The notes under the pieces: model-generated
What the model saw: only the letters and a program-made list of their open reading frames with translations
What the model was told of the DNA's origin: nothing
Database searches by the model: none
Position numbers and translations under genes: made by a program
From: Paragonimus westermani
Lineage: Eukaryota > Platyhelminthes > Trematoda > Plagiorchiida > Troglotrematidae
DNA: 64,000 nt
Reading direction: 5' to 3'
NCBI GenBank assembly: GCA_008508345.1
Contig: QNGE01000953.1
Location: forward strand, 141,909-205,908
Part shown: positions 20,001-33,588 of the stretch, in pieces
How the letters are laid out: each line of letters begins with the position of its first letter
How positions within the stretch are numbered: position 1 is the stretch's first letter

Positions 20001-23000
20001 CAGCAGCGTCCCCTCTAAAAGAGGGTGTACTATCCGTTGAACTCTTTCCAGCTGTAATCATTACTTTGTTCGTAGTTTTGAAGATTACTCGGACGTGTTT
20101 AAACGCTCCGGATAATTTTAATCGATAGGTGTTGGATCGTTTACTGCGTTAGTTAACTGCGTTTTTCTTACTGAAGTTCTGAGATACTGAATCGGACTAC
20201 TTTTTGCTGAATAGATGCAGACCTGTTGAAATTGATCTGTTCACATGCGCTAGTCTTCTTTGAGTATACCGACGTATTCAGTTGTTGTTTTGGGTGAAGA
20301 AAGCGTGGGACGCGTTGTTCAGTTGCATTACCAACATGAGATAAATCGATGCGGGTTGAGTGATAGAAACTGGGCTTCATGAAAACAAATATGTCAGTAT
20401 AGTTGCGGTGCATAAGTAAATTCTGAGTGAAGGGCTACAGATGAGATTTTATTGTACTCGTTAATCCACTTGATAGGGGCAGACCTGAAGGAAATCACAA
20501 TGCTATTCCATCAGATTCTTGGAACAGAACGCTGCAGAACATGAATTAAATATTGAAAAGACAGCGCGGAAGCAATACTGACAAATTTGACTGATGTTAT
20601 CCTTACACACTTTGTGATGTTCACATCTAATGTTACAAAATATTGACCGATTTCATGGAGGCAAACGTTTGCCAGAAGAAACGTTACATCGAGAGATTCC
20701 GTGTGTGATGTTAATTATGCTGCTCATGGAACATATAAGCTGGAATGTGTCAAGAAGAATATATTTTCATACCAATGACCGCGTATGGTTCTCACCTCTA
20801 CTAATTATTTGAAATTTGGATGACATGTTTACTTGCACATGTAGTTCACCGATCTTGATGGGCGACTGGCTCTCAATAAACTCGCGAGAATATATAAACT
20901 TAAGAGGATAAACCTGGCTGTTTCTATTCAGGCTGAAAAAGCTGATAGTTTGAAGAAGTTTGTACTACTCGTTGGTTCAGTTCTTCTTTGTTGTACTTAT
21001 TCTCTGTACACCTGGCTTTGTTTTCTTGTCGGTGTAAACGAATTTGTTTCGTATCATACATCGGACTTTAATTGTGTGGCCGGTTGAATAGGATATCTTC
21101 ATGTGTACACAAATTCTCAGTACATCCAGGTGCCTATGCTTTATCTGACGCTAACGAACTAAGACGGGCTAGTTATATTGAAAAAGCTATTTTCCAGTTT
21201 GTCTAAATTTCCCAAGATTAACGTCGACTGAGGGACTCAGCCGTAGGGTCCGTAAACAGTTTCTCGAATTCATTCACGCTATCCATTCGCATGGCGCGCG
21301 CAACGAAACTTGGGTCTTAACGACAGTATTTTTTCTGCTAATTTGACTAAAAGGTTCATCTCAGCAACCTGAATGTTGAAATATACGTTTGCCATCGGTG
21401 GGTATTCAGTTTATGTCAGTCAAAGCATTCCTGCTAAAACAAAAAGTGAAGAAAAGAAATAGACAAAATTTTGAACTTGTTCGACGTAAACACAATTACA
21501 GAAGGTTCAGCGAACACAGTCAGGAGACAAACCTCAAAGTTATGAAGCCAACAGTGAATAGTAAATTATGATTGTTCTGTTTAATGGATTCACTGTTGGT
21601 TTAAGAACTAATGTTACCTTCCACTCCAAACGGTATGTAGTTAGACTTTTTATGAGTTTTACATCACACAGACTTGGCCCCAGCTGTCGCTTTCCCAGAG
21701 ACTTCCCAGTCAGCCCATTTCGAGGAATGCATTAGATTAGAGTTTCATCTTTGTTGCAGCAAGTCAGTGGAAGACCTCTTCGGCTTGGCCACTGTTACAA
21801 CTTCGACTACACTTTTATGTAACAACCATCTTGACCTTTTCACCCTTGGGCTCATAAAAGACAAGACCGACTTGTCGCATGCAGACGCTTAAGCACATTT
21901 GCTCGCCCTACAGACTTATTCAGACAGAAAAAACAGGGCTGGCTTAGGAGTGCACCAAAATCCCAGTTGTGCAATCGGAAATTATTTACATGAATTTTGT
22001 CGACTTCATCATTGCGAGGATGATTTTTGCATACATTTCACTTCGGTTGAATTCTCATGAGCCTTTTGTTCAAAGAGTTGTCTTATAACATACATATTCA
22101 GCAAAATATTCGCCGACACGGTTTGCTTGTAGCTAACATTGAACTCCGCTTGTAGCACAATTTCCCTAGTGTACATATCAGAATTTATTCGAAGAAACCA
22201 AATGTCTCCGATTTCGCTTCGTTGGTTCACTGGTTATCGTCAATACCTACACTGCCCTATGAGCTCCGTTCAGTCTGCGGTAAGTAGCATAAACAAATCA
22301 CTAGTGAAGCAGTAATTGAAAAAACTGCATAAATTCACCAGTTTTTTTGTTCTAAAACTTTCACAAATCACTCTTACTGTCTTTGACTTAAAACATGACT
22401 GCATAAAACCTAGATTCTACTGTGTACCAGGCTCGCGACAAATTAGGTCTTCTGTACACTGTGCACTGGATAACGTTTAGGGTCAAATTTCGGGTTATAA
22501 TGTTATATACCATGACTCTTCTGGCCGCGTTGTTCACAAATTAACCGCATATCATTATCGGGTTATTTCATTTAACAGTTCAGGTACAGTAGTCGCCAGA
22601 TCTCCTTCCACTACGTTACGGCCCCGATGATGTACATCATGGACTTCTGTCTCTACCATCTCAGACCTCTGGGAAATGTTATATGAAACAGTACTCTTCA
22701 GTCGAATAAATTTGTCATTGTGAAGTATTTCATGGGTTTAGAATCAAAATATAAATTGTTCTATGAAATTCTTAATCAATGGAAATGATTCATTTTTTAC
22801 TCATTTATTTGCATTAATGTTTAACTTTTCAATGTATTCAACGTTGCTATGTGCGTGGTAGTTACACCATACTTACAGTGTAAATTTACACTTCATTTGT
22901 TTCATTGTGGAACCAATTTCAACGACCATTTTTCCCACCTGGTTCCATGATAATCAGTTTGCATTCCTCTAATTGAATACGACATATACACGAATAACAA

Positions 23001-26000
23001 AAGCTGTATGAGTGAAGCGAGTAACTTGTCAGTGTTTCTGTCAGGAAACGTTTGTAAAACTAACTATTTCATTCTTAGACAAAATTGTCAGAAATTTCCC
23101 GATCGGACGGTAGCAACTGTTAGCTTCCATGCATCGAGAAGTTATAACACAGTGAACCAGAAACATTGACAACTGCGCCTGTTCAAATGAGTGTGGACAG
23201 GTGATCAGAAGAATAGTACAGCTGTTTATGGCTGAATCGTCTTGAAAGGCAAATTACAAATGATGGGCTGCTGTTGAATCCTTCACCAACAAAAACCTGC
23301 TAGATCTAAAATCAAAGGCTTCATGCTTTACAGTAACATTTTATTCGTGTGTTCGTATTTTCAGACGTTGCATCTGATGAATGTGAAAAATGTGAACACA
23401 GCTCACAGGGAGTTTGTGGAACAGCCCTACCAAACCAGTCGGTGTTCCTCTGTCGCGTGACAATAGCAGATGCATATCGGATTTCATTGTAGACGACTTC
23501 CAGGCAATCAATTGCGGTTGGATAACAATTGAACATGTGCTACTTGCATTTCACCAGAAAGACTGAGCATGTTCTAGCTCTTACGCACATCAAATTAAAC
23601 CAATGTTAGCCTGAACAGTTAATGGCCGATTTACAAACTAACGGTTTATCATACCCTGTCTCCTAATTTAAACTAGCTTGGTGTGTGCAGAAGTTTGGAT
23701 GGTCTAACTGACAGTTCAAATAATGATTATCGTCAACACTAAGTTTAATGTGCAAGTGATTACATAATCCCAAAAGTAATCTTATAGTGGACTTGACCAG
23801 ATTTAGAAGTTGAATGAAATAACATTGTTATAAATTAATTGTAACCTAATTATATCTGTTCCTTTGTTCAACATTTCGTTCGCCAACCCACAGCCGGTTC
23901 AGAACAAGAGAACCTCAGTGTTTGTAGCGTTTCCGCCAACTCTGCGAGTCTTTACTTAGCGATATGAATCAGAAAAATTACCCATATAAGCTTTTTAGCC
24001 TGTCGTTCTCAAATGGCACGTGGTGTTGCCTTCGGCATGCTGCCGAAGCAGTGAATGATTTTATAAGTCAGTCATTGTGATGCGCAGTTATAACTAAACA
24101 CATCGTTATGTGTATATGTACCTCCGTTCAAATGTGTTGGACATGACGTAGTTGACAGAGGTACGGCGAGTCTTCATCGTGTATTCCCTTCGAGATACTT
24201 TTAATGGGGCACGGACATCTCCCAATAGTTTTGAACCGTCCGATCGGTTCACCACTCTGGTGTTGTCTACAAGCAACACAGTTTTGTCAGTACATATCAT
24301 TTGTGGTTGCGCAGGCCAACTTTTAGGAAGGTCGAGTTGGCACTGCCAATTTGCTGTTGACTGAGAACGCATGTGTGGCAGTTGCTGCAACTTTCTAACT
24401 TCCGGAGTCTCTGAGCACCAACAGGGGGCTTCGAGCCTGACCTTGCGCGTCCAGTAACACATAATTCTAGCTGACCGGTGACATGTCTGATGTACCGGGC
24501 TTCACAACTTTGCACGTAACTGGTTACATACAACCAAATCACCACACAGCATAGTCTTTGCTTCGATTGGAATAAATTGCCATGTATTGTGCCGAAAGCC
24601 AGGCTGATTTTGTAATGGTTATTTAGCCACCGAACGCCCTTCGACATATTCTTTCTTTATGAGATGAAATTAGTCGGCATTCAGTTTCCGTGCTTTTAAT
24701 CTCTGTTTAGGTTAGTTTTATATTTGGGTCCAAAATTTTGTCACATTGACCCTAAATTGTTGGTGCCAATTCAACAACATTATATACTTTTATCAGTGTG
24801 TCCCCTCAGCTAGTTAGTAGCAAGATCGTACGAAGCATCTCATATAGAGTTTCCTTCTTTGCTGAGTTTTCATCTGAAGGAAAGTTACTAACTGGGATTG
24901 CCAAACTTTTCTGTGCACTACAATGTTTGGCTTGACATCAGTTCCCCTAAGTATTTCGAAACCTAGTGAACTCATTTCTAGGTTAACCGGTCCGGGTTGG
25001 ACTAAAATCTTGAAGCAAGGGTGTACAACGTTAACGTGCTACACCCCCACATAATTGAATGTTTTACCATTCAGCTGGTACAAGTGATTTGTGACTGTTA
25101 GCAAATTCTCGAAGACTTTTTGTGGGACTGAGTTATCAGTCAAGTTAAATGAGGTATATCTGGCAGGCTGTACTAGTATAAACATCAAAAAAGCACCAAC
25201 TGTCACTGGCAGTTAAGTTTCACTACTGCTGTCTATGTACAAAAGCTAGTTTAATCAACTACATTCCAAACTTAACTGGTGGGATTACACGCAACCTGTG
25301 AGTGTAAATCACAGCAAACCACATACCACATTCATACATGCTGCACCAGGGACTATGCCGTCTCACTGGCTTCTTGTCGCAGATACAGCTTGACGGGTTT
25401 CATGCAGTCAATGTTTATACTAAAGCAGCTGGCAATTTTGCATACATACACGCTGCAATATTGTAATAGTATTCGTCCTTATCAGTCGGACCCGACTGAA
25501 ATAGCTGTACATCCACAAGACTAAACGAATAACAGCGACACACGGGCCGATTAACACCGACATTTCACCTAACATAAGGCAGTGTGGTCGCATTTATACC
25601 GGTGTGTCGACCGAAGTAGAATATATCGGAAGCAGCCGGACTGGAAGTGTAGGGTGTATGGTGATTACAGCAGGTGCACTGTGTGTGTGCCTGTCCTTGC
25701 GAGAATGCACCCCCCAACCATTGTGCGAACACATTATGGAGAGTGCCTAACTAACCACACAAGACGGGTAGGAGCACTTGTCCCTTAAATTAGATTTATA
25801 GAACGGATATTGTACCGTAAATGTGTGCAAACAGAATGGAACAACCGTTTGTTTAGGTATGGCAAATGGCTTGCGAAAAGCCGAAAGCGTCCAAAATAAA
25901 CCTTCTCTTCGTAAACCATACTTGTAAGATTACTAAATTCAGTCAAATATTCAGTCATACTGTTATGTTTGCTTGTTTCATAGTGTAGAGTGTTTAGGTA

Positions 26001-26270
26001 GCAACCATAGTTATAAATCTCGGTTTTATTCAGCCAAACAAGAAACGTTGATCAAGAGAAATAGTTAGGGTAATCCATCGTTCCACGATCACACAAGTGT
26101 TTATTCTTTTGGTGTCGCAGAAGTGAATAGATGGGCCTTAATGCCGAGCATCAGAGACAGCCGTATTTATGATACTTCAAACCTCATCAGGAAAACGGTA
26201 GAAAACGCGATATTCAGGAATTACAGGATTAGGCAGTCACGTGAGCTAAAGAATCTATCATCTCATCCAG
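14081..26270. other. Presumed intron 2 or intergenic DNA, no gene supported
   Basis: No protein domain, RNA gene or intact mobile element was recognised. Local structures seen are a short GATT tandem (near 19966-19978), a 7-bp hairpin at 24030-24048 (CTTCGGC/GCCGAAG) and a minus-strand B-box-like motif at 24427-24437. The longest open frame, 15392-15799 on the minus strand, is within chance expectation. Confidence 0.4.
24427..24437 (-). repeat. B-box-like motif of a possible decayed short repeat
   Basis: Minus strand GGCTCGAAGCC differs from the B-box consensus by one central base. The flanks (about 24370-24480) look repeat-like, but no second copy exists in this window to prove it. Confidence 0.25.
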
Positions 26271-26283
26271 ATGTGAATGTTTG
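26271..26283. repeat. Target-site duplication, left copy
   Basis: ATGTGAATGTTTG, repeated exactly at 26465-26477. Its last base is also the first base of the inverted repeat, so the true boundary may differ by one base. Confidence 0.8.
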
Positions 26284-26464
26284 GTATTGATATGTTTGCC
26301 GAGCTTGGCATTTAAGTTGCGAACGTTTCATCACCAACCGAGGTGACATCATCAGTGCGTGATGAAACGTTTGCAACCTAAATGTCAAGCTCGGCGAACA
26401 CATCAATACCAAAACCATCAACCCGAGCTACAAAAAACACCACCACTATTCCCAACCATCAGAA
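26284..26464 (-). mobile_element. 181-bp hairpin element with hammerhead-like core
   Basis: The segment lies between perfect copies of ATGTGAATGTTTG (26271-26283 and 26465-26477). Most of it is an imperfect inverted repeat: 26283-26334 pairs with 26359-26410 at 47 of 52 positions, all five differences being transitions, around a 24-nt loop. The minus strand carries a hammerhead-like core across the loop and left arm. About 54 bp without obvious structure follow on the right. It has no coding capacity. Size, target duplication and hammerhead motif resemble the insertion at 1772-1962, though the sequences themselves are not similar apart from the core. A foldback or MITE-like DNA element is an alternative, but the core motif argues for the retrozyme reading. 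Confidence 0.65.
26322..26355 (-). ncRNA. Hammerhead-like core in the hairpin element
   Basis: On the minus strand CTGATGA (26355-26349) is followed by one extra T, a stem II hairpin (GTCACC with GGTGAT, one G-U pair), GAAAC (26329-26325) and a GTT triplet. As in the copy at 1813, there is one extra base after the first box and stem III is only the self-complementary ACGT. Stem I can be built from the long arms (GGTTGC side with GCAACT side), but an unpaired stretch of about 16 nt separates it from the core on the 5' side. That stretch could instead pair with the GAAAC box and compete with the active fold. Catalysis is therefore less likely than for the first copy. Confidence 0.4.
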
Positions 26465-26477
26465 ATGTGAATGTTTG
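26465..26477. repeat. Target-site duplication, right copy
   Basis: Exact second copy of ATGTGAATGTTTG. Confidence 0.8.
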
Positions 26478-27360
26478 TTACATCTGTGGTAGTTAAATAC
26501 TGCTGATCAAATGTTTCTTTTGAAATGATAACAAGCACTGTGGATACGCCTGGATCGTCCCACTTGTTCAAATTTCTGAATACCTGGCTCTAAGTCAAAT
26601 GAGGCATTATCTCTACGAGTTTAAGGCCACTCTGCAGACTCAATATTGAAGGACCGAACAAGTATTTGCGGGTATAGACGCAAATCTGTGACAGATATCT
26701 GATGACTTGTATCACTGCTGAACAGATAGCCGAATGATCCCTAAATTCGCTCACTGTGACATTTTAGCGTACCGACAAAAATGCGTAAAAAAATGTGTAT
26801 CCGTTGAACCTCAACTTGCAGGCAGATATCTAAAACCCGCACAAATTCAAATAGTGATTAACATACAGGAATAGGCATGTTCTCAGATGACAATGCAGTC
26901 ATTCCATTTTATTGAATATCTCGTTCGCGATATCTCAACCTCGACAGTATCAATGGTTGTAAGCTGGATCGACAAGTCATTGGATAGCTTTGGCATGATA
27001 ATCAACCAATTCTAACATATGGAATGTCTCATCACATTCAACATGGTGTTTGCATATTCATTACGAGGTAATTCACGTTTCCTCTAGAAGATTTGCTGTG
27101 TTCTTAATACTTGATTTTCTCGCTTTTGTGTGCGCTATCAAAACTGTAGCCTGTGCAGAGGTCATTTCAAAATATGTGGACATAACTAATTTTTAAGAAC
27201 GTGCGTTGTTGTCAAACTTATCACTGTTGAGAGTCCAACAAATGACCGACTTATCAGTTAATGTCACCAGTCACTAAATGCGTCACCCAAGTAACCTCAT
27301 TATAACACACAAGCAGAAATTGTTAACCACACACATACGATAGCCCAGTCTTTCCTATCG
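26478..27360. other. No gene seen
   Basis: AT-rich DNA without recognisable coding or repeat features. Confidence 0.35.
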
Positions 27361-27455
27361 GTCAGTGGTCAGCGTGATTGCCTTGACAAAACATGGCCGG
27401 AGTTCAAATTCTGGTCTCAGCTGCTAGATGCAACACTGATGAGCTCCACCAAAAA
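27361..27455 (+). repeat. SINE-like element, decayed head fragment
   Basis: Matches the head of the family in block order: GTCAGTGGTCAGCGTGATTG, then GGCCGGAGTTCAAATTCTGG with the B box, then ATGCAACACTGATGAGCTCC corresponding to the body. The CTCGAGTCTAGTGC block and the tail are not recognisable. Confidence 0.6.
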
Positions 27456-30400
27456 CTTTTTTGCAGGTTTAATGCTACTTTTTAAAACTGATATGCCTGA
27501 AAGCCATTTTAGTACAGAAGCTGCCATCATCTGTGTTTTGATTAGTTCAACTTCAAAAAACTTCGATTATCATTGTGGTTGGTGTAATTATCATTGCAGG
27601 TTCACAAAATGGCAGTAACTGCTATCCATAATTTACGTACCTGAGGGAAACGGAATTTGACGGTCAAGTTTAATTGCCATGTAATCCAGATTGGTTAAAT
27701 TATTCGTATAAAACAGTGTTCAATTCCGATATTCATTACAATCACCGGAAGGCACGATTATGAATCTCACGAACGATTTCTGACAAAAAGCAGATCCGCT
27801 AAAAGTTACCTCAATGAAGATTTGGTTGTTTAACCGTTTTGACGGGCGGAGAGGGAGCTGTCGACTGTATCAGAGGTAACAAGCAAACAGTTAAATATAC
27901 ACTGAAGGTTAACTGACGGTGTAGTGCGTGTTACGACTTTTTGAAAAACAATGGCAACGCATTTTCGTATCAGAGAAGCATTCACCTTACCAATTTCTGA
28001 CAAGTCCTTTGCAATTATGTAGCTGACTAACTGCAATTAATTAATCAAGTACCATTTCAGCTGAAATTCCGACAAATAAATCCTAATAAGTAGCCCCCTA
28101 CGGTGAACTAGGTAAAACTATATTTTCTTGATTCGCTCCTAACCGGAAAGCTTTCGCTATTCTAACAGAAATCTAGTGCTCACTTCCGAGTTAACCAAAT
28201 CCCCGTGATTGATTTGTGACCGTGAGAAGTATACAAAATGTTTTCGAATCAGTCATATTTTCCGGATCGCCCCAAGTTACTGTCATCCCCATTGGCTAAC
28301 TATAACGATTGTCATCCTATTAACCTGTTTAGCAAGTACTCACTGTTGGGCTGGGGGATGGAGCAGAAGGAATGAAATCGAATTGATTCTGCTTAAACCC
28401 TTCATTATTTCAGAAAAATATGAAGGTTATTGTTAGAACCACCTCCGCGTCTAGTTACATTTTATCAACTTAGACTGATCGAAGAGAACCGGATTGGTTG
28501 TGCTGTCCTCGAAATATTTATGGATGTTTGTTTGTTTTCTCGAATATACATAGAGCTCTAAAATGGGTTTGTACAGATCACTTTTATGCCTCTAGCCTGT
28601 ACTTCAGAAAAATATCAGCAACTGCATATAGATATGCATATGGCTGACCAACAATTATAGAAGCTGATACCCAGATTGACCATTCAAAACTGATGTTTCA
28701 CACTAATATTCAAGGTATGTAAGATTCACCCTCTTGGATCGTGCTGACGCCCACTGCAAACGCCGCGTAATTCCATTCGATAAGAATACCTGATAAAGCC
28801 CCAAGTCCGAAATATTTTGAGAACTAGCTAAGCGGTCTTAAGCCACATTAGAACACATTTTACCTGAATTGACGATCTTCAACACAATGGAAGAGAATGG
28901 AGAAGTCTGGTGGGATTCGCATAAATAATTTGATAAGGTTGATTGGAATTTCTTTGAATATTCCTCAATAACATCGAAGACGTTTTACAACTTCGAAAAA
29001 CTATTGAAATTTCTCACGCTGACTCACTGCTGCTCTCTTCGTACTATATCGTAAACAACTAATTGATACGTCTCTTGTTTCTTTCACACCGACACACGTA
29101 ACGAAAGGGGCACTTGTGTTAATACACCAAAACCCCTAATGGTTTGAGCGTATTTGAAAGCAAAAAGCGAAGTATTGTAAATTAAACTGTGCTAGTTAAT
29201 AACTTCTCACGTTGGTTACTGGGCACTTGTCGGCGAAATCCTCTGCTGTCCAAAAAGCTAGACAGCGTTTAGTCCGCAAAACTGGTAGCGAGTTTGGACG
29301 GCGATGTTGTGAAGAATCACGGTAGTGACAATTAACAGTTGCAAGTATGTTCTTGCAAATTAACTCGAAGAATTTCTTCCTCTAACTAGTCATCATGCAG
29401 TTGTATGAAATCACCAACAATAGTACACTGAGTAAAGGAACACTGCACAATTTAGCTCATAAACAGTTAATCTCACCCTGATTGTGTCAGTGTAACGTTT
29501 GTTCGTTTCAGCGCTTTGATTTCACTAGCTAAATTTACGTAACGTCTCGTCCCATATAATCGGTTGAGGATGATAAACAAAATCTTACACCTCACAATCT
29601 GTGTTTTCTTACGTTTCTGATGGACTGGATAAAAGTAGCTCAGCGTTTCAACTTTCTGACATATTTCGGAGATTTTTGTCATGGCGCTCCATAAAGTTTT
29701 CTTTCGTTTTTTATCAGCTTGCTCGAGTCGTTATTTGTCATAAGTATAAAGCCGTCCGTCATACAACTGATCTCAATACACCTCAAGTAAACAGTCAAAA
29801 ACGCTGCAACCTAACAGTGTCTTCATTTTGGAATGCGGCTTATTGATGCTTAGCTTTCCTAGTCCACTTCGGAACCGTGTCGGATCGCCTCGTCATAAAT
29901 AAACGTAAACATATTAATTGTTGATCGTTTCTGAACACTCAACAAGATGATGGATCGGATCATCATTAAATGGTAGTCTTGCAAATATGCTCAGGCAGTC
30001 TTCATCTGATTTAACTCAGAAGTGTGATTCGGTTAGTCTGCCCTGGATATCTCATGATCAACGGGTAACGTTTTGGTAGCTACAGGTGTGTGCCCATCAG
30101 ACTTGTCTTTTAAGACGTTACATTTCCATTTGCATGACAGTTAAAATTCATTCAGTGTACTCGCACAAAACTTGCCATTTTGCTCTCCACCCAATCTACA
30201 TAGTTCGTCTATTCCTTTTTTGAAACACATTATTAACTCACCATTTGCCGCTCGTCAATTGTCACCTGTCAGATCATACGTCGACTATTTGAATTTCACG
30301 TCGGTAACCGCTTTAAGTTTCACAGCCATCCAAATTAAAATTTTTCCTGTTCTCATATTTCATACATTTCTTTTCTTATGTGTATAAGGCGCAAGCTCTT

Positions 30401-33189
30401 ACCCGTCGTATGCCGTGCTGATTTTGTTCGTGACGAGTAAAAACGGACTCCTCCATTGTGTTGCATCCAGGCCGTATGTTCATTCTTTGTGTGCTCTTTG
30501 TTAAACAATTCAAGGCAAGTAATCAGTTCATTTTGCACTGATTCATTTTTCAATGGATATTAATCGGAGCGCCGCAAATTTATACTGACTAGAGTCAGCG
30601 TGATTTCGTTCTCCATTTTTGTGATATACATCCATAGAGAACAAATGCTAATATAACTCGTTCATTTGGAGCATGTTGATACACGCTTGCATATACTGGT
30701 GTGTTCGCAAGAACATCAAGGTCTTACTAACCTATACATCAGGGTGACATAGAAGTGGTGGAAGTAGCCTAATTGCTCTTTTGTGGTGACAACGGTGTCC
30801 TGTTCACCTAAGTGGTAAGGCATTATCTAAACATTATCTACACCGTGAGGTTACAACTCACAATGGTTCGTCTCATATCATGGCTTGTCCGGTATGTATG
30901 CGGCTAGTGTTTTAAGAGCACAAGCAATGTAGATGCAAGCGCTACTTTATGGTTTTGTTACGATCATTTTGCAATTCCATTCACGAACCTTCCAAGGGAA
31001 ACAGACTTAAAATATCTTTTCGCGGGTGGTATATGTGACGGCTGTTGGTAGCTACTTTCGAAAATGAATGTCATGAGACCCGCTGTGATAAGACTTTCGA
31101 GGAAATGTTGTGTAATGCAAGCCACCGGGTAAATTTCATATATACATATATATATGTGGGCAACTACTACTTAATTTCTATCCACCTCAATGATGCGTGA
31201 GGTAATATCTGTGAAAGTTATGATGTGGATGAGAACAAACAACAAAAAATTTGTTTCAAAATGGATTCACTTCAACCGCTTGGTAGACAGAGTCTACCAA
31301 ATAAACAGGCCGCAGAGGGTTCAGCTAAATATCAAAACTGATATATTCATTGTGTTAGACCTCTAAAAGTCTGAATTCTTCCTAGTTCGGACACGTACGT
31401 CTGAATAGTATTACAAAAGAAAATTTGATTAAGGAACATTTGAATCACAAAAAAGCCATAGTTGCTTAACCCAGCATGTTAGAAATCGGGTAACAGCATG
31501 CAACTTGTATAGCATGGAATGGACAAAAGTGGTTAACTGATCACATTTCAGTATTCTTTCAAGCGATAATTGACTGTTGAACAATTACTAAGATAGACAG
31601 TTAGCATGTTATAGAAAATCAATTGCAAATACTAAACAGCTAGTTAAACACTCTGCAGTAAAGGCGTGTGTAAAGAGCAGCTCACTTTGCCAGCTGCTCG
31701 CCCTCCCATAAGTACCTGTCACCGCCAATACTCGAAATTGTGGGGTGATAACAAAACTGAGTCTGAGAAACTTGACTCATGAAGCATTGAAAGCGCGATT
31801 GACAGCAATGCATGGAATTTTTTTGGTTTCTGCGGCAACCTATTCGAAATTTGGCTTTCACTTTACTTGGTTGATAAAACTGACAAGTGAATTTCACGCA
31901 GCTTCAGTTTTCTGTACAGCTGATCAAATGCGAAAGTGCTCGAACATCAGCCCTCAACATAGACTGACAGTTTAATTCAGTTCTTGGTGTGTTATAAACT
32001 AGCATCTTTATATCAGCGTATACCACTTGGTTGTCTATCTGTCTTACCAAATTTTTGGTTGTGTGTATCATTGGAAGCCCATGCATGAATAACTTGTTAT
32101 GGGATCGTCACCAGTCGTAATTAACTATACTCAGTCTTGAAACCAAACCCTCCCGTGTAAATATGAACGTCCTGTTAACAGTAATATTGGATTCTACACC
32201 ATCAAAATTTGATCACAGCCCTGACATTCTGACAAGTCTTCCTGTTGGTTCGAGTTGAAAGGAAACGCCAGATTATTAATAGAGTACATCATTAGTGCAC
32301 ATTCTGATCCGGACAGTAATTTTTATTTCGGCTTTCGTGCTTGTGAGACTTTAGGTAAACCGTTCCTGACTGAAATTATGAAACATTCAAATTCTATCTG
32401 CTGTCTTCAAAACGAAAATAACCAGTGCTTTGTTACTAACGTTCCTGAGGCACTTCGCAAGGTCTACACAACTAGCACCAATCAATTACTAAGTTTTACA
32501 GGGGTTTCGCTATTAAGCTACCATATTCCATTTTTAGTAACCAAACACAAATGATCGTTGTTTTGTCTCCGCTGTTGTGATAGGTTCGGAGATAACTGAT
32601 GCCTGTGGGTTTTTGCGTCTTGTTTTCTTCGTGTGCCGTTTTGTTCTTGCACCTAGCGGTAAATAGTTTGGTTTTGCTATATAAACAACTTTGACCGCAC
32701 TATAAACTTGCAGGGGTGCAGCGAAATATTAATGAATACACCGCGCAAATTTATGTCGGCATCTCTGGTGAGGTGTCTTCTGGGCAAGCAATTTTCTCAT
32801 AACCCTCAAACGAATTTGAGAGAAAATGTCAAGAGTAGAATACTAGTTAGCAACATTCTCAACGTGCGTCAAAGCCCTAGTGTTACAGTTGCGTTGTCAA
32901 GTGATTTGGTTACCACAGCTCCATTCTGAATTCAATATAAAACATACATGAAATGAGTGGAGTAGTACATATGTTACAAAATGTTTGCCACTGGTGCTCA
33001 TCAAATCAGTACGGGCTCCTACGGGCGCAAGTACTACAATATTAATATCCAAAGTCGTAAATAGGCAAAGTACTTTAAGTTGGACTTAGAAATACGATGC
33101 AACACGTGCTTGTTCTAGTGATAAACTGACCATCTTCATTAGATGCAGTATGGAAGCAGTCACTGATAAGAAATCCAGCTATCCCGTTT
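27456..33189. other. No gene supported
   Basis: No domain, RNA gene or clear repeat was found. An alternating AT-rich tract (TATATACATATATATATG) lies near 31139-31156. Confidence 0.35.
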
Positions 33190-33308
33190 TGAAAAGAAAA
33201 GATTTCCAGTTATCTAAAAACTCGTTAGTAGTCCATGTCTTTGGCATAACCAGGACTAGAAATCCGGCCATGCTTTCACAAGACAAACTGTATTGACCAT
33301 TACGCTAT
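33190..33308 (-). repeat. SINE-like element, strongly decayed minus-strand copy
   Basis: Read on the minus strand, the head (TGGTCAATACAGTTTGTCTT), the B-box area with GGCCGGATTTCTAGTCC, and the body follow the same order as in the copies at 7091 and 59990. Many substitutions are present, so it is probably old. Confidence 0.45.
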
Positions 33309-33450
33309 TTACCTAGCATTAGACCCAATCGCGCTATTATACACGAACCCCCAATCACATTTATACGTGAGTGATGCTCAGCTGGTATGAAACTCGTCCG
33401 AGACACAGTAACAATCATGTTGGCATTAAGCAGTGACTTCATGATTATGA

Positions 33451-33511
33451 CTTCACTTCCAGCTGAAACTAGGCTTTCTTGAGGCAACCGTGCTGACCAC
33501 CTAGTCACTGG
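33451..33511 (-). repeat. SINE-like element, head fragment
   Basis: GAGGCAACCGTGCTGACCAC is shared almost exactly with the minus-strand copies at 7091 and 59990. The B-box region is degraded and no tail follows. Confidence 0.55.
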
Positions 33512-33588
33512 CTATATATGATATGTATATATATGAGTTTTCTTATCCAAGCCCACACCCACTCTCACCCCTGTGATTGGGATATTCC

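Noticed and set aside
20630..20720. GAAACGTT near 20689 and similar GAAACGT strings at about 33709, 43198 and 49384
   Set aside because: None has a CTGANGA box with an intervening hairpin upstream, so these are chance matches to the short core.
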